A program made the translations under genes and the position numbers. The notes beneath the pieces were generated by a model, which did no database searches, was not told the DNA's origin, and saw only the letters and a program-made list of their open reading frames with translations. From NCBI GenBank assembly GCA_029782095.1, contig JAKOVL010000132.1:1-64000 (forward strand): a DNA stretch of 64,000 bases. Reading direction: 5' to 3'. The DNA comes from Bacillota bacterium (lineage in GTDB: Bacteria; Bacillota; Dethiobacteria; DTU022). The first letter of the stretch is position 1; every line of letters begins with the position of its first letter. This document shows, piece after piece, positions 1 through 6,767 of the stretch.

Positions 1-315
1 CCCCGCTGGTTTACCCCGCACCAGGGCGAGTATAACCAGGCTGCCCTGGAAGCCGCGGCAGACCTGGACATGCGCCTGTTGCGCTGGACCTTAGATACCG
101 TGGACTGGCAGAGGCCTAGTGAAGAGGTGATGGCCCGGCGGATACTTGATAACCTGGTTCCCGGCGCCATAATCCTGATGCACCCCACGGAGCAGTCGGC
201 GGGTTTCCTCAGAAGGGTGCTGCCGGAGATAGAAAACAGGGGTTATGCTGTGGTAACCATGAGCGAGCTGCTCAGCCCCTCCGCAAATCTGCCGGACATT
301 TACCTGGAAAGGTAG
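1..315 (+). CDS. polysaccharide deacetylase (NodB fold), 3' part
   Basis: The frame is open from the first base, so the 5' end of the gene lies outside the window. About 104 C-terminal residues are visible. They match the end of a NodB/CE4 deacetylase: an FTPHQGEYN segment (the usual RPPYGEYN position), then RWTLDTVDW, then a GAIILMHPT strand carrying the late conserved His. This family removes N-acetyl groups from peptidoglycan or polysaccharide outside the membrane; in spore formers the PdaB-type members act in sporulation. The CE4 metal-binding Asp-His-His residues are in the missing part, so activity cannot be judged. A Rho-independent terminator follows directly, so it is the last gene of its transcript. 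Confidence 0.8.
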   Translation, partial: PRWFTPHQGEYNQAALEAAADLDMRLLRWTLDTVDWQRPSEEVMARRILDNLVPGAIILMHPTEQSAGFLRRVLPEIENRGYAVVTMSELLSPSANLPDIYLER

Positions 316-327
316 GTCTAACCGCGC

Positions 328-357
328 AAAGGCCCCATTTTTTGGGGCCTTTCTTTT
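328..357 (+). terminator. Rho-independent terminator after the deacetylase
   Basis: GGCCCC and GGGGCC arms (extended by flanking A/T pairs) around an ATTTTTT-type loop, followed by TTTCTTTT. It starts 13 bases after the deacetylase stop codon. Confidence 0.85.
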
Positions 358-679
358 GTATCGAATATCGGAAAATTAAATCCAGCGGCTTCCGGTGCAG
401 CAATATTTATTTTTAGCAGAAAATAAAGAAGGGTTTTGCATCGAGTATGTTGAATCTAACTGTCTGTAACCAGCAATCCCTGATTTTAGCATGGGGACAA
501 ATTTAGGCGGGGAAAGGAGGTTATCTGCTTTTTCTCAGGCCAGGTAAAGAAAAACTGCACTTGCTACTTTATTTTCTAGCAATTATGTTCTTCATCTCGT
601 TTATAGCCGATAGCCTGAATGATTGCCGTTGATGTCCCCTAAAATCAGGTGGATTTTTCGAAAGGGGGGTACTTTGAAC
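358..679. other. intergenic leader before the repeat protein
   Basis: About 320 bases without a convincing gene. A perfect Shine-Dalgarno-like run (GGAAAGGAGG, 511-520) is followed by a CTG-started 35-codon hydrophobic frame (525-632), described under findings. No riboswitch class was recognised. Confidence 0.4.
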
Positions 680-2737
680 TTGAAAAAAAATGTTTTTCCC
701 CGCAGAGCCATGGCTTTGTGTCTGACAGTGGTTTTCTTGTTGGTTTTTCTGGGAGTTGCCGTCGCCCAGGTTGAGGAAGAAGAAACAAGGGGCCGCGGCT
801 TCGTGCTTTTCGGCATCAGCAAGCTTTATGAAGGCAGCGAGAAGCTGCGCGGCGGTGTGCTCCAGCTCCTGGATGGAAACAAGCGGCTGGTGGAAGGCCT
901 TGACGCTTTAAGCGAAGGGCTGGACGAAAATATTGCCGGCAACCTGTTCAAGGTCAAATCCGGTATTGATGGGAAAATGCTTCCCGGGCTGGACGCCATT
1001 CTGCACGGTATGGTCGACAAGATTGTGCCTGGCCTGTCCGACATGAAAAAAGGGCTGGACGGGGAAGTTGTTCCCGGATTGAAAGAACTCCGGTCGGGCT
1101 TGAGAGACAAGATGAGCCCCGGGCTGCGGGATATACTCAACGGTTTAACTGGTCAGATACTACCCGGCCTGAGCAAAATGTTGGCAGGCATTGACCAGGA
1201 AATGATTGAAGGTCTGGACAGTATGATTGAAGGCCTTACCAAACCTGATGGCATGATTGACGGCCTGAGCCAAATTCGCTATGGTTTGTCCATGTCCGCT
1301 GATCCCGCCCATCCGGGTTTTGACCCTTCAGATCCGGATACTTATGGTATCAGTGAGGGCCTGGCCGCTGTTCTGGCGGGCCTGGGCGCAGTAGGCCAGG
1401 ATGAAACAGTCGTAGACGGGTTGACCCAGATTCGCTACGGTTTATCCGGTGTGGGCGATCCGGGGAATCCCGGTGTCAGTGAAGGGCTGGCCGAAGTCCT
1501 GGCCGGCCTCGGTTCCCGTGAAGATGAAGACACGATTATCAATGGCATTTATCGGATCAATTCCGAGACGGCAAAAAAAATTCCCGACTTGCAAGCAGCC
1601 CTGGCTATTGTAGAAGATCCGGATCAACCAGATGCAGTAAAGATTCTAATCGCGACTGTGGCTTTGCAAATGGTTCTTTCCTCATTGGACAATGAAAACC
1701 CGGCTCCCGGAGAAAATCCGGGCCTGCTGCAGGCTACGGCTATGCTGCTTGACGGTGCAGAAAGAATGGCAGCCGGTCTTGAACAGATGAAGACGAACAT
1801 TGACGGCAGAATGATACCCGGATTGGACGATATCCTGGAAGGTATCAATGACGAGATAATCCCCGGTTTAAACAACATGAAAACAGGCGTTGACGGCCGG
1901 ATGGTACCCGGGCTTGACAATATTTTAACAGGTATAAATACTGAAATGATTCCCGGGTTGAATAATATGAAGGCAGGCATTGATAATCAGATAGTGCCTG
2001 GATTGGATCAAATACTTGCCGGGATAGGTGATGCTAACACCAAAGACACCCTTCTTTATGGACTAACCGCGGTCCGTTATGGTCTTTCAGGGGTAGGCGA
2101 TCCGAATAACCCGGGGGTTAATGAAGGACTGGACACCATCCTGGACGGAATTAACAAGAAACTTATACCGGGCCTGGAAGAGATGAAGTCGGGCATTGAT
2201 AAGCAGATGGTGCCCGGTTTGAACGATCTGATCGACGGCCTGGGCGGTCCCTTCTCCACCGGCCTCTATGATCTGCTGGACGGCTTTACCAAAACCGATT
2301 TAGCGGAAGGGTACAGCGGCATTGTCAGCCGCGTCAACAGCTTCCCCACGCCCCCGTCCAACGGCAGCAGCGGCAATACCGGCATCATTGACGGCCTGAG
2401 CCAGATCCGCCTCGGCCTGGCCAACCCTGAATTCAGCCCCAATCCGGGCGGGGAGCCCGGTGTGAGCGATGCCGTGGGCATGATGATCGACGGTATCGAC
2501 ACCGAAGTTCAAGGAGGCATAGAACAGCTCAAGAGCGGCATAACTGACCAGATCATGCCCGGCCTGGAAGAGATGAACGAGGGGATCAAGAACGAGATGC
2601 AGCCGGGCTTCTCCAAGGTCAGCGTGCTGCTACTGGTAATCTGGCTCGTCTCCCTGGTCGTTGTCCTGGTAGTCGGCATCCTGATCGGGCGCGGGCGGAA
2701 AGCCGGGGTTTCTGCCGGCCAGAGCGCTTCGGTTTAA
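680..2737 (+). CDS. secreted, C-terminally anchored 15-residue-repeat protein
   Basis: Function unknown. TTG at 680 is preferred because a G-rich Shine-Dalgarno (661-669) lies about 10 bases upstream; TTG 674 and ATG 623 are alternatives. The 685-residue protein starts with KKN...RR and a hydrophobic signal or anchor ending VAVAQ. Two long blocks repeat an exact 15-residue unit, P-G-L-x3-(L/M/K)-x-G-(I/L)-x-(D/N)-x2-(I/M), interrupted by Asp/Pro-rich inserts built around YGLSGVGDPxNPG. The last 35 residues hold one strong transmembrane helix followed by RGRKAG. The expected picture is a rod of amphipathic helices outside the cell, tethered at the membrane. The regular GL spacing recalls the linker repeats of YhgE/Pip proteins, but no YhgE membrane domain is present. 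It is a single-gene unit with its own terminator. Confidence 0.75.
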   Translation: MKKNVFPRRAMALCLTVVFLLVFLGVAVAQVEEEETRGRGFVLFGISKLYEGSEKLRGGVLQLLDGNKRLVEGLDALSEGLDENIAGNLFKVKSGIDGKMLPGLDAILHGMVDKIVPGLSDMKKGLDGEVVPGLKELRSGLRDKMSPGLRDILNGLTGQILPGLSKMLAGIDQEMIEGLDSMIEGLTKPDGMIDGLSQIRYGLSMSADPAHPGFDPSDPDTYGISEGLAAVLAGLGAVGQDETVVDGLTQIRYGLSGVGDPGNPGVSEGLAEVLAGLGSREDEDTIINGIYRINSETAKKIPDLQAALAIVEDPDQPDAVKILIATVALQMVLSSLDNENPAPGENPGLLQATAMLLDGAERMAAGLEQMKTNIDGRMIPGLDDILEGINDEIIPGLNNMKTGVDGRMVPGLDNILTGINTEMIPGLNNMKAGIDNQIVPGLDQILAGIGDANTKDTLLYGLTAVRYGLSGVGDPNNPGVNEGLDTILDGINKKLIPGLEEMKSGIDKQMVPGLNDLIDGLGGPFSTGLYDLLDGFTKTDLAEGYSGIVSRVNSFPTPPSNGSSGNTGIIDGLSQIRLGLANPEFSPNPGGEPGVSDAVGMMIDGIDTEVQGGIEQLKSGITDQIMPGLEEMNEGIKNEMQPGFSKVSVLLLVIWLVSLVVVLVVGILIGRGRKAGVSAGQSASV

Positions 2738-2755
2738 CGCTGCAGTAATTCTGCC

Positions 2756-2788
2756 AAAAAGCCGCGGGATTGTTCCCGCGGCTTTTTT
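2756..2788 (+). terminator. Rho-independent terminator
   Basis: Nine-bp perfect stem GCCGCGGGA / TCCCGCGGC with a TTGT loop and six T residues, 19 bases after the repeat protein's stop codon. Confidence 0.95.
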
Positions 2789-3139
2789 CATTGGTGCGCC
2801 CGGAAGGTTATAGGCAAAAGGGAGCTGCGCAAGCGGAAAGAGTATGCGGAAGTGTGCTGACCGCCCGCGTGGCAGGGAACAGGCATCGCCAGCACAACCG
2901 GGCAGCCTCCAATCCCCCATAAAGGTTCTGCCCTTCCACCAATTCCCTCTAGCGTCCACCTTGTAACTGCAAAGCCCCAAATTACCTGCAAATTCTTGCT
3001 TTACCCACTGAAGGTATAGCTTTCCAAAAGTCGGTCCATGCTAAAAGTCAGGCAAAATCTTGCTGCAAGGGCAGGATTATCGTCGATTCCTGTAGAAATA
3101 CCAAAAAAATATTTAATTTAACGGTATAGGAGATTAAAC
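2789..3139. other. intergenic region without recognisable gene
   Basis: About 350 bases between a terminator and the carboxypeptidase gene. Short frames exist on the minus strand but show no family features or ribosome binding sites. The A/T-rich last 60 bases presumably hold the promoter of the next gene; no clear -35/-10 pair was seen. Confidence 0.4.
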
Positions 3140-4033
3140 GTGGCCTTGAAAAAAAGGAAAAGCAGACAATCGAAGCGGAAAAGAAAACTTATCCTGGTAG
3201 TGGTTGCTTTACTTTTCGCCTTAGCCATAACCGGCTACAGCTATCGCGATTTTATTTTTGCGGCCATGGATAAACACGACGCGGCTGGCCTGGAACTGCC
3301 GCCTACGGACGCCGAACCGGTAGAAACAGAAGAACCGGGCGGGGAAGACGAAGCCTTTGAGCCTGCGGATCCTGCCGAGCCGGGCTGGACGGAGGAGGAC
3401 TTGCCTCCGCTTCCCGAACCGCCGCCGGGTGAATTATTGCGCATTAAAGACGGCGATTACCTGCTGGCCCTGGTGACGCGTTATACCACGCTGGGGGATT
3501 ACGAACCTTCAGACCTGCGGCAGATTCCGGCTGAAATGATACGCCCTGAACAGCGCCAGTGGCAGTATTACCTGCGCGCGGAAGCCCTCGAACATCTGTT
3601 GCTGCTCCTGGAGGATGCCCGCGGCGCTGGAATGGAGTTATTTATTAATTCGGCTTACCGCAGCTACAAAACCCAGGATCAGCTTTTCCGCGATTATGCT
3701 TCTCGTCACGGTGAAGAAAAGGCCAACACCTTCAGCGCCCGTCCGGGTCAGTCGGAGCACCAGCTGGGCACAGCGGTAGACTTTAACAGCCCTGCCAGCT
3801 ATATGGGGCAGGATTTTGGCAATACTCCCGAAGGCCGCTGGCTGGCCGAGAACGCCCACCGCTACGGCTTCGCCCTGAGCTACCCGGAAGGAGCCACTGA
3901 AATCACCGGCTATATCTATGAACCGTGGCACTTCCGCTACATCGGCGTGGATGCGGCTGCGGCCTGGAAAGAATCGGGGATGGTTCTGTGCGAATTCCTG
4001 GAGAAGCGCTGCCCGCAGGAATTTGTGGATTGA
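3140..4033 (+). CDS. D-alanyl-D-alanine carboxypeptidase, VanY-type (peptidase M15B)
   Basis: Removes the terminal D-Ala from peptidoglycan stem peptides at the outer face of the membrane. The GTG start follows TAGGAGA by 6 bases. The N-terminus is very basic (residues 1-17), then one membrane helix (about 18-37), then an acidic Pro/Glu-rich linker to about residue 95, then the M15 domain. Zinc ligands and catalytic residues are visible: H207 and D214 in SEHQLGTAVDF, E261 and H264 in EPWHFRYI. The 297-residue length is normal for a membrane-anchored member. The gene stands alone; a tandem repeat array fills the space to the convergent next gene. Confidence 0.92.
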   Translation: MALKKRKSRQSKRKRKLILVVVALLFALAITGYSYRDFIFAAMDKHDAAGLELPPTDAEPVETEEPGGEDEAFEPADPAEPGWTEEDLPPLPEPPPGELLRIKDGDYLLALVTRYTTLGDYEPSDLRQIPAEMIRPEQRQWQYYLRAEALEHLLLLLEDARGAGMELFINSAYRSYKTQDQLFRDYASRHGEEKANTFSARPGQSEHQLGTAVDFNSPASYMGQDFGNTPEGRWLAENAHRYGFALSYPEGATEITGYIYEPWHFRYIGVDAAAAWKESGMVLCEFLEKRCPQEFVD

Positions 4034-4100
4034 GATTTGTAACGCAAGCTAATACCCGGGCCCAGCCGGCTTATCGGTTGGGCCTTGTGCTTGGTTCCGC

Positions 4101-4576
4101 GTGGCCGCGGCAGGTCCCTCGCCCCTGGTGGGAGAGGGTCAGGGAGAGGGGGAAGGGAAGCCTGCTGACCTGGGATGGGCCGGGAAAAGTTGCGCCCCCC
4201 ACCCGGCCCTCCCCCACGAGGGGGGAGGGTGCCGGTTGACGGCCAGTTTTCCGTATTCACGGGGTCAAGTGAGGCAGCGGCAGTTCCCTCTCCCCCGGCG
4301 GGAGAGGGTCAGGGAGAGGGGGAAGGGAAGCCTGCTGACCTGGGATGGGCCGGGAAAAGTTGCGCCCCCCACCCGGCCCTCCCCCACAAGGGGGGAAGGT
4401 GCCGGTTAACGGCCAGTTTTCTGTATTCACGGGGTTCAGCGTGGCCGCGGCAGTTCCCTCTCCCCTGGTGGGAGAGGGATAGGGAGAGGGGGAAAGGGAG
4501 CCTGTTATCCCGGCATGGTCCGGAGAAAGTTACGCCCCCCCACCCCTGCCCTCCCCCACAAGGGGGGAGGGTTTTT
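4101..4576. repeat. 2.8 tandem copies of a 170-bp palindrome-bearing element
   Basis: Copies start at 4101, 4271 and 4441, an exact 170-bp period. Each carries a CCCTCTCCCC...GGGAGAGGG palindrome near its left end, a shared middle segment, and a CCCTCCCCCAC...GGGGGGAGGG palindrome at its right end. The third copy is truncated and more diverged. The array lies between two convergent genes. Related single elements lie near 37.3, 44.9, 51.4 and 61.3 kb. Reading frames across it are by-products of the repeat. Confidence 0.9.
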
Positions 4577-4586
4577 AAACCCGGCT

Positions 4587-5306
4587 TTAATCTTGTCTTC
4601 TGTCTTCTGAATTCTGACTTCCCTTAAACCTTCCTAAGCTGCTATCCCCCTGCTCCTGCAGCCTGTCTTCCATATTCTCCCCCATCTCCCCCAGGCTGCT
4701 GAACGCGGTCACCACCCTTAACGGCGGAAACAGCGGCTCCCAGAGCTCCAGGCGGCGGGCTGTACCGCTGAAGGAAAGCTTCTCCTGGCTGAGACGGCGG
4801 CAGGCATCTTCAAATTCTTCTTCCGACCACTCCCGGGCCGCATAATTGCAGTTAACCAGGCTGATATGATAATCCCACCCGTCGAATGACACCGCGTTGT
4901 ACCCCAGGCCGGTGACCAGGTTGATGACGGCAGCTGATAGCTGGACTAGCTCTGGAGTGTGTTTAATGGAAATATTGATCGATTTATATGGCTCCGGAAA
5001 GCAGCTTTCACCCTGGGCTATCAGCTGCAGGGGCAGGAAGGGTTTAATTATCTCTGCCAGTTTTGGCCTTAGCCGGCTCAGCCCCGCGGGAGGGAGCTCG
5101 ATCACGGCCACGGTCACATGCAGGGGCGGGTAGGGTTCCCGGTAGATGCCGTAGCGGAGGGAAAACTCCTTTTGCAAGGCTTCAGCCCGGGCAGCCATTT
5201 CACCTTCGGGGATGGCCACCAGGTAATATCTTGCGCTTTGCCTGTCCACCTCTAAATCGCACTGGTAACCGTTAATAAAATATTCCTCCCTGAAAACAGG
5301 AACCAT
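4587..5306 (-). CDS. 2H phosphoesterase superfamily protein (2'-5' RNA ligase-like)
   Basis: A 239-residue protein with the two hallmark motifs of the 2H (LigT-like) superfamily: LHVTVAVI with H63 and YHISLVN with H147. Members hydrolyse or ligate 2'-5' or cyclic phosphodiester bonds of RNA or small nucleotides; the physiological substrate here cannot be told. The last 35 residues (QEQGDSSLGRFKGSQN and on) look non-conserved and run into TTCTG-type low-complexity DNA, so the C-terminus may have been extended by repeat sequence. Weaker start evidence: ATG at 5306, no strong Shine-Dalgarno. Confidence 0.75.
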   Translation of the reverse strand: MVPVFREEYFINGYQCDLEVDRQSARYYLVAIPEGEMAARAEALQKEFSLRYGIYREPYPPLHVTVAVIELPPAGLSRLRPKLAEIIKPFLPLQLIAQGESCFPEPYKSINISIKHTPELVQLSAAVINLVTGLGYNAVSFDGWDYHISLVNCNYAAREWSEEEFEDACRRLSQEKLSFSGTARRLELWEPLFPPLRVVTAFSSLGEMGENMEDRLQEQGDSSLGRFKGSQNSEDRRQD

Positions 5307-5489
5307 GCTCTCTACTGTTCCCTCAATCTGTATATTGCCTTTACTTCTGCCTTTTGGATTTCGGGCACTGGATTCCCTTCGGGCTGCCCAGACGGCACCC
5401 TTATGCCTGGCCCTTGCCTTGAGAGCGGCGCGCCTGGCGGGGGCCTAGGGTGTCGCTATCAATTAATATGCCCCTTTAATTCGTGAATC

Positions 5490-6251
5490 CTACGGCCCTT
5501 TCCTGCTATAAATGTATTCGGTGATGCCAATCAGCAGCGCCTGGGCCAGTTTTTGGCGATAGCTGTCCTGGCACAGCAATTCACGCTCGTCGGGATTGGT
5601 TATAAACCCCATCTCCACGATAACACCCGGAATGGTGGCCCTGTTGAGGATCAGGTAGTCGCCTACTTTGCTCTCCTGGTGGATGTATTGATCCGGCCTG
5701 GGGTTAACGGCCACCACCGGATTAATATTCTTTTGTATCGATTCGGCTAAAAGCTTGTTTTCGGGGCGGCTGCTGTTGTAAAAAACAATGGCCCCCCTGA
5801 TGCTGGGATCGTGGAAGTAGTTAATGTGTAGGCTGACATATAAATCTGCTCCCGACTCATTGATTAGCTTAACCCTGCCGCCCATGTCCCGCTGGTAGCG
5901 TGATGCGGGATCGCCGGGAATGTGCCGGCTCACATCTTCATCGGTTTCCCGGGTCATCATTACCTCGGCGCCGGCCTGCTGCAGCAGCCGCCGCAGCTCC
6001 AAGCCGACCACCAGAACAATTTCTTTTTCAGTGATGGAGCCTTCATAATGGGCTCCCGGATCGATGCCGCCGTGTCCAGGGTCAATGAGGATCCGCGTTC
6101 CTTTAAGGGGATAGCCGTAATAGATAGAGGCCGGCCGGACAGCGGGGAAAAACTGCAGCCACAGCAGGATGGCGGCGCAGAAAAGCAGCACCGCTAAAAT
6201 TAAAGGGGAAGGAAAGACGATAATTTTTATCCTGCCGCGCGCTAACCTCAT
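5490..6251 (-). CDS. cwlD: N-acetylmuramoyl-L-alanine amidase CwlD (germination cortex)
   Basis: Amidase_3 zinc hydrolase of 253 residues. One N-terminal membrane helix (about 11-32), then ILIDPGHGGIDPGA (first zinc His), a Glu in SITEKEIVL, SLHIN (second zinc His), and VIVEMGFITNPDE with the catalytic Glu. In spore formers CwlD cuts the stem peptide from muramic acid so that muramic-delta-lactam can form in spore cortex, which marks it for germination enzymes. Length and N-terminal anchor match CwlD better than the larger cell-wall amidases. It is a single gene divergent from the ArsR regulator. Confidence 0.88.
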   Translation of the reverse strand: MRLARGRIKIIVFPSPLILAVLLFCAAILLWLQFFPAVRPASIYYGYPLKGTRILIDPGHGGIDPGAHYEGSITEKEIVLVVGLELRRLLQQAGAEVMMTRETDEDVSRHIPGDPASRYQRDMGGRVKLINESGADLYVSLHINYFHDPSIRGAIVFYNSSRPENKLLAESIQKNINPVVAVNPRPDQYIHQESKVGDYLILNRATIPGVIVEMGFITNPDERELLCQDSYRQKLAQALLIGITEYIYSRKGP

Positions 6252-6361
6252 GCCCCGACCTCCTGTGATCCGGCAGCAGAAGAGGCAATGCTGCCGGAAG
6301 CTACTATTTTTATATGCGCGGCAAAGGTTTAATATTTTAGTAGAAGTTCGTAAAAAATATA

Positions 6362-6389
6362 TTGCAATATTATAATATTATGATATAAT
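6362..6389 (+). promoter_or_regulatory. sigma-A promoter with overlapping operator for the ArsR gene
   Basis: -35 TTGCAA (6362-6367), 16-bp spacer, -10 TATAAT (6384-6389). The spacer carries ATATTATAATATTA, which resembles the palindrome in front of the next gene, so the regulator probably binds both (inference). Confidence 0.7.
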
Positions 6390-6415
6390 GATTTTAGTTA
6401 AAGGGAGGGTTTGCA

Positions 6416-6700
6416 TTGGCCCAGCCTAAAGAAGAGATGGATCGTTTAATCAACAAAGCGGCTCTGCTTAAAGCGCTCTCCAACCCGGTGAGGCTCTGCA
6501 TCGTGCGCGAGTTGCTTAGGCGGGGCGAATGCAATGTATCCTCGATGCAGCACTGCCTGGATATTTCCCAGTCTGCTGTCTCCCAGCACCTGGCGCGGCT
6601 GCGGGATCTGGGCATCATCCACGGGGAGCGAAGAGGCACCGAGGTATATTACCGGGTGGCCAGCGAAGAGGCCGCCGCGATCATCCGGGTATTATTCTAA
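6416..6700 (+). CDS. ArsR family regulator, candidate sulfide/persulfide sensor
   Basis: 94-residue winged-helix repressor: ALSNPVRLCIVRELL (helix 2), ISQSAVSQHLARLRDLG (recognition helix), then the beta wing ERRGTEVYYRV. The TTG start follows AAGGGAGGG by 6 bases. Cysteines C28, C39 and C47 are present; classic ELCVCDL metal ligands are not. Since the next gene is a multi-domain sulfur-transfer protein, a thiol-based sulfur sensor comparable in role to CstR/BigR/SqrR is the best guess (inference). A/T-rich palindromes lie in its own promoter and before the downstream gene. Confidence 0.8.
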   Translation: MAQPKEEMDRLINKAALLKALSNPVRLCIVRELLRRGECNVSSMQHCLDISQSAVSQHLARLRDLGIIHGERRGTEVYYRVASEEAAAIIRVLF

Positions 6701-6720
6701 AATTTTTTAAAGCATATATT

Positions 6721-6747
6721 AAAATATTATAATATATATAATATTTT
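6721..6747 (+). promoter_or_regulatory. A/T palindrome, putative ArsR operator
   Basis: Perfect 10-bp arms AAAATATTAT / ATAATATTTT separated by 7 bases, directly upstream of the Shine-Dalgarno TAAGGAGG of the CoA-disulfide reductase gene. It shares ATATTATAATAT with the regulator's own promoter. Confidence 0.6.
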
Positions 6748-6767
6748 AATTAAGGAGGCATCTTTTA

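Noticed and set aside
2630-2991. Minus-strand frames downstream of the repeat protein
   Set aside because: They run across a strong terminator hairpin and have no protein-like conservation signals.
4101-4576. CRISPR array
   Set aside because: Period is 170 bp with only three copies and no short repeat/unique spacer structure; no cas genes in the window.
3925-4627. Several overlapping plus- and minus-strand reading frames of 100-150 codons
   Set aside because: They are created by the 170-bp tandem repeat; their translations repeat with the same period, are Gly/Pro/Arg-rich and match no family.
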